Shown here: positions 20,901 through 30,773 of the stretch, piece after piece
Layout: the number at the start of each line of letters is the position of its first letter
Numbering within the stretch: the stretch's first letter is position 1
Notes under the pieces: generated by a model
Told to the model about the DNA's origin: nothing
What the model saw: only the letters and a program-made list of their open reading frames with translations
Database searches by the model: none
Assembly (NCBI GenBank): GCA_002286715.1
Contig: NSJX01000044.1
Coordinates: forward strand, 116,675 to 180,674
Direction of reading: 5' to 3'
DNA length: 64,000 nucleotides
Source of the DNA: Dentipellis sp. KUC8613
Taxonomy: Eukaryota; Basidiomycota; Agaricomycetes; Russulales; Hericiaceae
Made by a program: the position numbers and the translations under genes

Positions 20901-23094
20901 GGAGAAGTACACCGCGGGGCTCGACGCGCTCGTCTTCTGCGGGGAAAAAACGGACGACCGCAGCACTGACGGTGAAAATGGAAGTGCAAGTGCAAGTGCA
21001 AGTGAAAACGGAACCGAGCACCCAGGCGACACGATCCTCATCACCGGCACCACGGGGCGCCTCGGGAGCTGGGTGCTCTCCCTCCTGCTGCAGGACGCCT
21101 CCGTGCGGCGCGTGTACGCGCTGAACCGCGGCGGGGGCGAACCGCTGCGGGCGCGGCAGCGCGCGGCGTTCGCGCGGTGGGGGCTGGACGCGGGCCTGCT
21201 CGAGACGGCGCGCGCGGCGTTGGTGGAGGGCGATGCGGCTGATCCGCGGCTGGGGCTGCGCGCGGGGGTGTATGAGGAGGTCAGTCGGGCGGCCCTTCTT
21301 TCTGCGCGTGCATGTGCATGTGCATGTGTGCGTTGTGTTCTGTTCTATTGGAAGCTAACTCGACTCGTGGCTACGCAGATCCGCAGGACGGTCACTGGGA
21401 TAATCATCAACGGTAAGCCCCGTCCGCGTCCCCGCTTCTGCTTCTCCACACCCGCATCTACCCTGATCGCGACCCGGACCCGGCAAACGAGCACTAACGC
21501 CCGCCCGTGCGCACAGGCTGGCGCGTCGACTTCAACGTGTCGCTCGCGACGAACGAGCCCCTGCTGCGCGGCGTGCGCCACCTGATCGCGCTCGCGCAAT
21601 CCGCACACGCGCCGGTGCACCTGCTCTTCGTCAGCTCTGTCTCCGTCGTGCGCAGTACGTCCCCCCGTCCATCACACCCGTTGCTCACCTCTAACCCATC
21701 GCATCTCACCCCCGTCGTTTGTTGCTCACCCCCGTCGCCCGTCCTCACCCTCGTGCACCCACCCTAACCTTCGTGCACACTGCACACCCACACCCACATC
21801 CACCGACGACCGACTGCGCAGACCTGTGCCTCCGCCCGCCCGCCGCCGAACGTCCGCTGCCCTCCGCGCACGCGGCGGTGGGCACGGGGTACAGCGAGAG
21901 CAAGTGGGTCGCGGAGCGCATGCTTGCGCGCGTGCACACGCATCCCCACGTACACTCCCACTCCCACACGCACATACCTCCCCACGAAGGCATACCTCCC
22001 CACACGCGCACGCACACGCACATACAACCAAACACGCGCACGCGCACGCGGGCGACGATCGTGCGCGTCGGGCAGCTCGCGGGGGACGTCGGCGTCGGCG
22101 CTGGGGAGCGCGGGGGCGACGTCGACGGCGCGCGCGGGGACGACCTCGACGCGGCACACGGGAGCGACGTCGACATCGACGCGACACACGAGAGCTCCAT
22201 CGACGGCGGCACAGCGCGCGGGGGCTGGAGCGGCCAGGAATGGGTGCCGGCGCTGCTGCGCGCGGGGCAGGTGCTCGGGTGTCTGCCGCTGCGGGATGAG
22301 GTGCGTCGCCGTCGTCCTGTATCTTCTCTTCTTTATTTTTTTCCTGGCAGCTGCCAGTGCTAGTGTGCCAGTGTCAAGACCGGTGCTGATGTACTCATTT
22401 TGTTTTATTTTATCGGTTTCTGTCGCGGTCGCGGTGCGCCGCACAGCGCGTAACATGGCTCCCCGTCGACACCGCCGCACGCGCGCTGCTCGAGCTCTTC
22501 CGCGCGCCCCCTCCACCCAATCCCCCCTTTCCCGCACCATCCCCCGTGTCCACTCCATCCACTCCCCCCTTTCCCCCTCATACCCCTCCACATACGCCCC
22601 CGCACGGCCACACGCCTCCCCACGAAGAAACCGCACCCGCACCCACCCACGACCACACCCAAATATTCCACCTCGTGCACCCGCGCCCCGCGCGCTGGGA
22701 CACGCTCATCGCGCGCGCGGCGGCAAGGCTCGGCGGGCTGCCGCTCGTGGGGTATGCGGAGTGGGTTGCGCGTTTGCGGCGGGCGTGTGCGGTTGAAGGT
22801 GCGGGTGCGGGTGAGCAGGGATGGGAAGAGGGGAAGCACCAGGAGGAGGAGGAGCACGAGCGGGAGGAGGGGGGTAAGAAGCAAGAGGAGGAGCCGGAAA
22901 AAGGGAAGCACGAGGAACAGAGAAAAGCGTCCAACCTCGGCCCGGCCGCCTCGCTCCTCGCGTTCTTCGAAGCCGGCGCGTTCGGGGAGGACGTGCGGCT
23001 GGACACGGCGCGCGCTGCGGGGCGCGCGCGCGCTGGGCGGGGCGGAGATGGATCTGTATGTGCGGTGGTGGCGGCGGGAGGGGGTGTTGGAGTA
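17963..23094 (+). CDS. Adenylate-forming reductase (NRPS-like, A-T-R), 3' end at an assembly gap
   Basis: This family activates a carboxylic acid with ATP, loads it on a phosphopantetheine arm and releases an aldehyde or alcohol with NADPH. Exon 1 is 17963-18260 and exon 2 18315-18644; more than ten further exons follow. Adenylation motifs are visible: A3-like SSG/STAFPKPI across the intron at about 18645-18692, YGGAPLHPETG (about 19320), STETGG (about 19458) and GRTDDQIMLSTGEK (about 19783). The thiolation motif GCDSLQ straddles the intron 20576-20669. The reductase begins with TILITGTTGRLG (about 21032) and contains YSESK (about 21892), the catalytic Tyr/Lys pair. The last readable codons are WWRREGVLE, then TA and the gap, so the next codon is either a stop or Tyr. 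The reductase carries several low-complexity insertions. The substrate cannot be told from the sequence; no other biosynthetic genes flank it. Confidence 0.9.
20576..20669 (+). other. Intron splitting the phosphopantetheine-attachment serine codon
   Basis: The exon ends GAC AG and the next begins T CTG, so the Ser of GCDSLQ is encoded AG|T across this 94-base intron. Correct splicing here is essential for carrier activity. Confidence 0.75.
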
Positions 23095-23819
23095 NNNNNN
23101 NNNNNNNNNNNNNNNNNNNNNNNNNNNNNNNNNNNNNNNNNNNNNNNNNNNNNNNNNNNNNNNNNNNNNNNNNNNNNNNNNNNNNNNNNNNNNNNNNNNN
23201 NNNNNNNNNNNNNNNNNNNNNNNNNNNNNNNNNNNNNNNNNNNNNNNNNNNNNNNNNNNNNNNNNNNNNNNNNNNNNNNNNNNNNNNNNNNNNNNNNNNN
23301 NNNNNNNNNNNNNNNNNNNNNNNNNNNNNNNNNNNNNNNNNNNNNNNNNNNNNNNNNNNNNNNNNNNNNNNNNNNNNNNNNNNNNNNNNNNNNNNNNNNN
23401 NNNNNNNNNNNNNNNNNNNNNNNNNNNNNNNNNNNNNNNNNNNNNNNNNNNNNNNNNNNNNNNNNNNNNNNNNNNNNNNNNNNNNNNNNNNNNNNNNNNN
23501 NNNNNNNNNNNNNNNNNNNNNNNNNNNNNNNNNNNNNNNNNNNNNNNNNNNNNNNNNNNNNNNNNNNNNNNNNNNNNNNNNNNNNNNNNNNNNNNNNNNN
23601 NNNNNNNNNNNNNNNNNNNNNNNNNNNNNNNNNNNNNNNNNNNNNNNNNNNNNNNNNNNNNNNNNNNNNNNNNNNNNNNNNNNNNNNNNNNNNNNNNNNN
23701 NNNNNNNNNNNNNNNNNNNNNNNNNNNNNNNNNNNNNNNNNNNNNNNNNNNNNNNNNNNNNNNNNNNNNNNNNNNNNNNNNNNNNNNNNNNNNNNNNNNN
23801 NNNNNNNNNNNNNNNNNNN
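23095..23819. other. Assembly gap (725 N)
   Basis: A run of N. It hides the 3' end of the NRPS-like gene and perhaps further sequence. All long frames that run through it are artefacts. Confidence 1.
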
Positions 23820-24862
23820 GAAATCACTGCTCATATGACGGACCAATATTCTCATCCAACCCAGTTACCTACCTACTATCTTCAGGACATCCTAGCCGTC
23901 ACCACGATCGGGGCACGACGTACCAAGCCTCGGCGACCGCCGCACGCACGCCGAGGTGCGCGCTCCCAACGTACCCATGCACGCCCGCGCGCGCCAGCGC
24001 CAGGGGCGCGCGCGGCCATAAGAGGCGTGCAGCAAGGAGGCGAGCGGTAGCGCTTCGGGCATCCGCCTCGGGCATGCGTCCGAGTGCCAAACTGCCAATC
24101 GACGCGGGGCCAGTTGATGTCCGCCGGGCACCAATCTGCTCGCCGGCGCGTGAAGCGACCTGGAACCAGACATAGAGATAGAGATAGAGATAGATCGGAT
24201 GTCGTTTGGAGGTGCGCAGATGCACCAGTCCAGCGCGTCTGCGTCTGCGTCTGCGTATTCTTAGATTGAGCACCCGCGCGCGCCATATGCGCCGACGGGG
24301 CGTCGTAAATAACGACGGACGGACGCCCACAGCGCAGATCGGATGTGTTCTCGCGCGGAAACGCGTACCCTAGAGGAGGGCGCGGTACAGTGTGTTGGTG
24401 ACCGCAGAGGAGGAGCGGGGCAGGCCTCATCACGTTCCGACGGCAGAGAGATCGGCGACGATCTGGCGATGGCCAGTTCCGGACGCGGCGGGGCCCGTGT
24501 GACGCTGCACTTTCGTCCCAAAGTCGGAATTTCGCGCGATATTCAGGGCGAAATTGATCGTGGGAAAGTGGACTTGGGCTTGACAGCGACGCTTCGCTCG
24601 TCCTCTGCGGTCCTTGCAAAGGCGTAGGTGACTGTACGATACGTGTGTTGGAAACCGCGACAAAAGAGTCGGAAATTGGGGACAAGGGGAGCACGGGATA
24701 TTGTGCCGGAAGCGACGGAAGACGCGTAAGTTGCTGTGCCGGTGGCGGTACGGAGGGGACGTTTAGCTGCTGCGGGTTGTATTGAGCGGATTTACTTATA
24801 TCGAGCGTCTGGCGTTGTGCTCCTGACGGCACGCCCATCACGCCCCGTGTCTGTGCCCTGCC
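23820..24862. other. 5' flank of the polyQ gene
   Basis: GC-rich sequence without a gene I can support. It contains a short GATAGA repeat (24172-24195) and three TCTGCG units (about 24236-24255). Confidence 0.5.
24172..24195 (+). repeat. Microsatellite, four GATAGA-type units
   Basis: A simple repeat of ATAGAG units, 24 bases long, in the intergenic region. Confidence 0.9.
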
Positions 24863-27319
24863 ATGGACGCCTTCAACTTCTTCGTCCCCTCGTCCGTGCC
24901 CGACCAATCGTGGTTCCCCGCCCCTAATGACACAGGGACCGCAGACCCCTCCGACTTTGCACAAAACATCGTCGACGAGCGCCATTTAGCCGCCGCCGGC
25001 GCACTCTACGACGCCAGTGCCCGCGCCCACGACGACTTTGCTGCCTTTGCCCACGCCCAGCAGTTCCAGCAGCAGCAGCAGCAGACGCAGTCCTTCCAGC
25101 AGCAGCAGCAGCAGCAGGCATCACAGCCACCGCCCCAGCAGCAGGCGCCCATGCAGCAATCGCATTTCCAGGACCCGCTCTCCCATCCGCACCCAATCTC
25201 CCAGGCTCTGCAAGAACAGCAAATCCAGCTCGACATCCTGCGCGAGACGCGCCGCATCCGCGAGCTCGAGCTCAAAATCGCAGAGGAGAAGCGGCACGAG
25301 AGCGAGGCCCGCCGCCGCGAGCGCGAGGCCGAGGTCGCCCTCGCCGCGCGCCGCGCGCCCTCGCAGGCCTCCACGCCCGCACCGAGCGCCAGCGCCGCGT
25401 CCCCGCCCGCCTCCGAGTCCGCTTCCGCCCCGCCGCACGACGCGAGCGCGAACAGCGACTGGACCAACTCGTCCCTGCACGACCTCCTCAACTTCTTCGC
25501 GCCCGGCCCCGCGCTCACGCCGCCGTCCGGCTCCGGCTCCGGCTCTGGCCCCTCGGACGCGCACTCACCGGGCGCGACGCACGCCACCGCATCCTCCTCC
25601 TCCTCCTCGGCGGCGGCGGCGGCGGCGCCCGCGAAAAAGCGGAGCGTGCGCGCGATGGAGGAGCGCGACGCGACGTGCAGCGCGTGCGGGACGTTCATCG
25701 CGCGGCTGCTGCTGCGCGGGAGCCGCGCGGAGCTCGACACGCCGTGCGCGGCGGTGTTCAAGTGCCAGGCGTGCTCGCCCGTCAAGATCGGGTCGACGTC
25801 GCGCAAGCGCGCGAGCCAGCTCGAGGACACGACCGCGTCGACGATCTGCGACGTCTGCATGCACATCCAGGGCCACGGCGGCTTCGCGCCCGCCGGCCGC
25901 GGCGTGCTCTCCTTCCTCGTCGAGGTCGTCTGCGCGTCCTGCCTCGACAAGTACCGCCGCTGCAGCAACTGCGGCGGCGGCTCCGCGCGCGGCGGCATTG
26001 GGAAGTGGCGCTGCAAGGAGCTGTTTGAGAATAACCGCAAGACGTGCAGCCTCTCGCATGCCCGGTGCGTCCTCCTCTCCGTTCCCGCCCCTTGGCGGCT
26101 ACTGCTGACCCGGCGTCTGTCTGCGATAGCCTGGGCGCGCGCGATATGGAGCTCGCCGTGTGGGCGCTCCCGAACGACCTCGCGGGGCGCAAGGAGCTGC
26201 CCGCGCTGCTCGAGGCGTGCGATACCCTCTGGCGCGAGCACACGCTCGCAAAGATGGCCGTCCCCGAGGCACGTCCGCCCCCCTCCCCCTCCCTCCTCCT
26301 CACCCGCTCACCCTTTTTCTTCATGGACGGCGCGCAGGTCCTGGAGCACCAAAACGGGATCAAGACGTACGCGGAGATCGACGCGCGCGTGCTGCAGCAC
26401 GGGTTCAGCGCGCGCCCGCTCTTCACGCAGCCGCCGCAGAGCGCGCACCACCGCACGTACGTCGCGCTCGTGTGGGCCAAGACGCGCGCGCGCCGCGACC
26501 GCTCGCGCCCCGAGTGGGCGCAGAGCCGCGCCGAGGACAAGTCCATCGCGGACTGGGTCGCGTACAACACCCGCCGCTCCACCGTGCTCTTCCCCGCCAA
26601 CTCGGTCCTGTGCGGCGTGTGGATTGCCGAGTGGAATATCAAGGGTGCGTGCGCGCCCCAGAGCGCCCCGCGCAAACGTGTCGCTGATGCTGACTGGATT
26701 GGCGCGCACACGCAGACCGCACGTTCTCGATGTCGACGATCTGCCCGTTCGACTACGTCGACGTCGAGGACCGCAGCCCGCTCGCGTTCGGCGAGCTGCT
26801 CTACCGCGCGCTCCTCGACGCGCGCGACCACAACGCCGCGCACCCGGAGGATCCCTGGGAGCCGCCGCAGCACGTCTGGGCCGCGGTCAAGACCGACGCG
26901 TACAGTGCGCCTTCTCTCCTCCCTGCCCCTTCCTCCCTTTGCTCACAGCCGTACTCACTCATCACCGTCTACTGCTCCCATCGTTCACCGTCCACTGCTC
27001 CCATCGTTCACCGCGCGCTGTTCATCCACCGCCCCGCACAGCCCTGCGCATGCGCCTCGTCGAGACGCTCGAGCGGCGGCTCGGGTTCATGCCGCTCGAG
27101 GAGTACCTCACGCGCTACCCGGGCACGACGCGCGCGATGTTCAGCCCGCAGGCCGCGCGCATGGCGACGCTCGTCGACGCGCGCGACACCGGCGACGGCC
27201 GCGACATGGCCGTCGTCGCCAAGTTCCTCGGCGGCTGTCTTAGTCTGGAGGCGATGGATAAGGTCCGCGAGGCGCATTTGGTGCGCAAGCCGAGGGTCGA
27301 GGCGAAGTTTGATGATTAG
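24863..27319 (+). CDS. PolyQ, Cys-rich (probably zinc-binding) nuclear-type protein, function unknown
   Basis: Exon 1 is 24863-26064, followed by 26130 onward; the last exon ends at 27319. The N-terminal 90 residues include two Gln runs (six and seven). A charged coiled coil follows (around residues 115-165, RIRELELKIAEEKRHESE), then a Ser/Pro/Ala-rich linker with Ser and Ala homopolymers. A Cys-rich segment holds several CxxC pairs (CSACG, CQAC, CDVC, CASC, CSNCG), most likely binding zinc. The C-terminal half, after the intron at 26065-26129, is a folded-looking domain (near WVAYNTRRSTV and WIAEWNIK). That fold could be an acyltransferase-like domain, but I cannot confirm it. The segment 26269-26337 is open in the same frame and could be a retained coding stretch or a GC-AG intron. 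The overall layout suggests a transcriptional or chromatin-associated regulator. Confidence 0.75.
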   Translation: MDAFNFFVPSSVPDQSWFPAPNDTGTADPSDFAQNIVDERHLAAAGALYDASARAHDDFAAFAHAQQFQQQQQQTQSFQQQQQQQASQPPPQQQAPMQQSHFQDPLSHPHPISQALQEQQIQLDILRETRRIRELELKIAEEKRHESEARRREREAEVALAARRAPSQASTPAPSASAASPPASESASAPPHDASANSDWTNSSLHDLLNFFAPGPALTPPSGSGSGSGPSDAHSPGATHATASSSSSSAAAAAAPAKKRSVRAMEERDATCSACGTFIARLLLRGSRAELDTPCAAVFKCQACSPVKIGSTSRKRASQLEDTTASTICDVCMHIQGHGGFAPAGRGVLSFLVEVVCASCLDKYRRCSNCGGGSARGGIGKWRCKELFENNRKTCSLSHARCVLLSVPAPWRLLLTRRLSAIAWARAIWSSPCGRSRTTSRGARSCPRCSRRAIPSGASTRSQRWPSPRHVRPPPPPSSSPAHPFSSWTARRSWSTKTGSRRTRRSTRACCSTGSARARSSRSRRRARTTARTSRSCGPRRARAATARAPSGRRAAPRTSPSRTGSRTTPAAPPCSSPPTRSCAACGLPSGISRVRARPRAPRANVSLMLTGLARTRRPHVLDVDDLPVRLRRRRGPQPARVRRAALPRAPRRARPQRRAPGGSLGAAAARLGRGQDRRVQCAFSPPCPFLPLLTAVLTHHRLLLPSFTVHCSHRSPRAVHPPPRTALRMRLVETLERRLGFMPLEEYLTRYPGTTRAMFSPQAARMATLVDARDTGDGRDMAVVAKFLGGCLSLEAMDKVREAHLVRKPRVEAKFDD
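25068..25115 (+). repeat. CAG repeat encoding polyglutamine
   Basis: Two interrupted CAG runs inside exon 1 of the Cys-rich gene give six and seven consecutive Gln residues. Confidence 0.85.
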
Positions 27320-27747
27320 GGATGGGGTGGGCTGGGTGGGGGGAAGGGGGGAGGGTGTGCGGGTGTGCGGGTGTGCGGGTGTGTGGGTAGGAGGGGTGTG
27401 GGTAGAAGGGGAGGGGGGGACGGGGGGGTATGGTATTTTATTTGCTGCTCGCATTTTCGCATTTTTCTCTTCGTGTTGTATTATACCGGTGTGGGGCAGT
27501 AATTAATCAGGGGCCAAGAAGCCATTGACATTTGCGGATCAGTCTGACTCTCTGACACGCTATTCTGAATCCTAGCACTGAAGACAGTCGTTCCACGCAC
27601 GTTCTACAGCTAGCCCTGCCGAGCGGTACCGGTGTGCAGCACGCCAGCCCCGCGGAAGTGCTCTACCAAGTAACACCAGGCGCCCGACGCCTCGGCCTGC
27701 GCATGCGTATATATACGTCCGAGTCGCACTAGTACTCTACTGTCGCA
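27320..27747. other. Intergenic with a G-rich tract just after the polyQ gene
   Basis: From 27324 to about 27428 the plus strand is very G-rich, with repeated GGGTGTGC units and runs of four to seven G. It lies within the likely 3' UTR. No gene is visible. Confidence 0.6.
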
Positions 27748-28190
27748 CTATCGCACTGTCTGACTGGCCCACTCCAACAGGCCGGTGCTGCCTTCGTAGT
27801 ATCGAAGAACGTCCGTGATGTCATGCCGAGAGCCTGAGAGTACGTACATGCACTGTCCGACTGCCAGTGTCCATCTATCACACCCTGCACGATGCGCAAA
27901 CGGCTCCTGCTTCTGCTTCTGCACCAGCTCCTGCTCGTTCTGCGCATCCGCCGGGCCCGCAACATACACCTCCGCCCGCTCGCCGTTGCAAACGGACAAG
28001 CCGTGCCACTAGTAATTGTGACAGGCGGTTCGGAGGCTTCTTGAATTCGCCCCGTGATGCTTGTAGCACACAGTGGATGGAACATGAGTGGCACGAACAC
28101 GACCGGATGTTAAGTCGCACTCACATTCCAGTCTTGACTTGCGACAGCCATGTTCGCCACGGCTCTATCTGCTGTTGGCGTCTTCTTCAT
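27748..28190 (-). CDS. Small hypothetical protein
   Basis: Two exons close in phase: 28125-28190 (22 codons from the ATG at 28190) and 27748-28008, joined by a 116-base GTGAGT...CTAG intron, giving 108 residues. The protein is hydrophilic (ADAQNEQELVQKQKQ, then a segment with two Cys) and has no signal peptide or transmembrane segment. I do not recognise it. The intron is longer than its neighbours', and a shorter acceptor would give an in-frame stop, so the model is tentative. Confidence 0.35.
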
Positions 28191-28670
28191 GATACAGTCA
28201 ATTCTTCATCGCTTGCACCGCCCCGGGGATGTAGCAAGTAGCAGGCGGCCATGGGCTAACTTGACCGCTCCGAAGCGAGGCATCAACAGAAGAAGTCAGA
28301 CTGCGATAGAAAGCGCCATACCTAATAATACCACTTCTGTTTTCCGTGTTGCTTAGTGCAGTGCGCCGCGGCGGACTCGCGGGCCGTGCTATGAAGAAAC
28401 GCAGCGCATGAAAGACGGGGACAGAATGTGCTCGAGATTGTTGACGCACCGCGATATCGCTTCAAGCAAAAGATGTTCGGCCTGAATAACGCGGGGTGAG
28501 AAATACACGAGTCGACGCCAACCCCACGTTACCGATGACGATCCGTCCCTTACCCAGCCAATCCAAACGAGGCATACCAAACAATGTCCATAATATCGTT
28601 AACACTGAAGAATTATACCGTACTGATGTATCACCGGCTAGAAACGAATGGCTGCATCTTGACGCGACGC
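28191..28670. other. Intergenic
   Basis: Nothing I can support; short frames only. Confidence 0.4.
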
Positions 28671-29757
28671 CTAGTAGATCCCCGAGGTATATGCGAGTTT
28701 GTGAGCCTCCTCGCTGGCGTAGGAGCTGTAAACACCCCGCTCGTCCGCGAGACCGCACCACTCCTTCGCATTCACAGCGAGCAGTGATGCGCCAACGAGC
28801 CACTCCACGGCAATCTGGAAGACATAAAATGCGGCTTTCGCGCCTGTGGAGTTCGAGTTGGCCGGTGGGTTAGCGGTGGCCGCGATGCGGTAAATGGGGA
28901 CAACAATCTGTGGCGCATATATGAACGCAAAACGCAGTTGGTGGACATATGAGTCACTCCGATAGGCAGGGGGAAGGACGGGGAGACGCACAAGGAGGCT
29001 GCTGGTAAGGCCGAGCCAGAGCGTTGTGCGTCGCGGAATGTCTTTGCGTTGCACGAGACCGAGACAGGACACCACAGTGAGCACAAGCACTACGATAATG
29101 ATGACAGACGAGATCGTCCTGCATGACCGGTTTCAGTTGTAGTAACTGGTGTGGAGGGTAGACACACGTACCTTTCGGTTTTGACACTGTGCGCGACGCT
29201 CGGGTCTGTTAACGACTTGTTGACATTCACACCAGCAATGATTCCGAGAACGCTAATGGCACACGATCTCAGCATTTCACATGGCTTTCAAAGCAGAAAA
29301 ATACGTACATGGCGGCGGTAATTGCGAGTTCGAGCAAGCGGATGACGTTCAGCGACCTGCCCGAGCTGTCCCCGCCCTCGTTCCGCGAGCTGTGGAACCC
29401 GACAAGCTTGACAAGCGTCGACGCAGGCATGATGTACCCGACGCTGATGAGGATCTGCTCGACAATGAGCAACGTCTCGTTGAACTGCGCCTTTCCCTTG
29501 AGCGCGTCGCTGTAGTTCTTCGCACCCAGGATCCGCACGATGAACGTCGCGATGCGAACGGCCTCGAAGATCGTGAGGCGCAGGTACGTGAGCAGCAGGC
29601 GTGTGGGCGAGCGATACTGCGTGAGCATGCGGAAGAAGCAGAGTGCGCTTGTGACGAGATAGAGTCCAATAAAGATGACGGAGGGTGCAGTATCCTGGTG
29701 CGTTGTTGGCATGCCGCCGGTAAGGGACATGGTGTTGTTGCTGGACGAGGATGACAT
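28671..29757 (-). CDS. Multipass membrane protein of a fungal family (RTA1-like or DUF7702-type)
   Basis: Three exons close in phase: 29309-29757, 29172-29252 and 28671-29118, giving 325 residues. The start at 29757 (MSSSSSNN) was chosen over an in-frame ATG 14 codons upstream because the extension is not needed and the Ser/Asn-rich N-terminus looks natural. About seven hydrophobic segments are visible, including [63 protein letters not shown] and [17 protein letters not shown]. Basic residues follow several helices, and the tail is short and polar. The pattern fits a seven-helix fungal membrane family of unknown or lipid-related role. The exact family is inferred from the pattern only. Confidence 0.7.
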
Positions 29758-30773
29758 TCTGCCTGCGAAGGTCGTGTCGGGTGAGAGATAAAGATACAAA
29801 AGTTGAGAAAGGAAGGGCGTGGTTTGTAGGGATTATCAAGGAATGGTCAGATGGAGAACAAACCGTTTGAGGTGCGAGTATTTACGCTTTGCGCACACAC
29901 TTTGAGGACATTTGGACATCGTACACAGATACGTGCCCCAAGACCAACCGCACGGGCGCTTCGACCCGCAGTCGAGTTCATAAATGCGCCCATGCAGGTA
30001 GTGATCGCTAAATTAGCGCAAACCAGTGCCGCCATATATGAGGCCAATGTGATGCCTTGAGGTTGAGTGTTCGTATTCATGTTTCGGAGGCTTCGTGGCG
30101 CCCACCGAGGCTAGGTTTGACATGATAGCAAGCAACGCTCGCGACACCGATTCTGCTCATATCGTCGCTGACATGGGGCCGAACTGCCGCGGAGACTAGT
30201 CGAACGGCGTGAGCGCTACTAAACAGAAGTGAAATGCTAGTACATATTATAAACTGTAGAGTACATCACCTTGGGTTTTGTGATAAGACCGGTACCACCA
30301 GATATATAGGACCCTGTGATATTATTTCTGAGACTCCAAATCCACAGCGTGTTGAAGAGATAGTTTGCGTGTTTTCGACATGAGCGGTGCTCTCAGAAAG
30401 CAGTGGGGAACTGATGCGCGGGGAATGCTGGGCCGGCTCGGCTCGGCCCGCGGCGCTTGCCAACTAAAGAAGTCTCTGGGTTGTAACTACATACTAACTT
30501 GCCACCGCACTCGAATTTTGGCGTCTTAAATCTGCGATTGCTGGGCTTGCAGCATAATATATTCCTGAGGACAGCTGTTAAGCCTTTCGACGCTGTTTGA
30601 AAATGGGTGAGTAGTCCATTATTCGGCGGCGGCGGCAACACGGACGAAGTTGACAGATTGACAGGTGGCCTGATACTCCTTGCTGACAACGATACTCGGG
30701 TCTTTCTCCAACCTCGTCTTCACCAGCATCTCTTCCGTAGTATTGCTCGCCCATCCGCATCTCTGATACTATC
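29758..30773. other. Intergenic between divergent genes
   Basis: It holds the promoters of the membrane protein (-) and the first NLR-like gene (+). Small frames (up to 98 codons) have no family features. Confidence 0.45.

Noticed and set aside
20157..21053. 298-codon minus-strand frame
   Set aside because: Antisense to the thiolation and reductase part of the NRPS-like gene, which has clear catalytic motifs on the plus strand.
22546..24175. Long frames on both strands spanning 23095-23819
   Set aside because: They run through the N gap and are artefacts of undetermined bases.
24172..24195. GATAGA repeat as a CRISPR-like or telomeric array
   Set aside because: Units are 6 bases without spacers and the run is only 24 bases; it is an ordinary microsatellite.
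25006..26241. 411-codon minus-strand frame
   Set aside because: Antisense to exon 1 of the polyQ gene in GC-rich sequence; low-complexity Ala/Glu/Arg runs and no family features.
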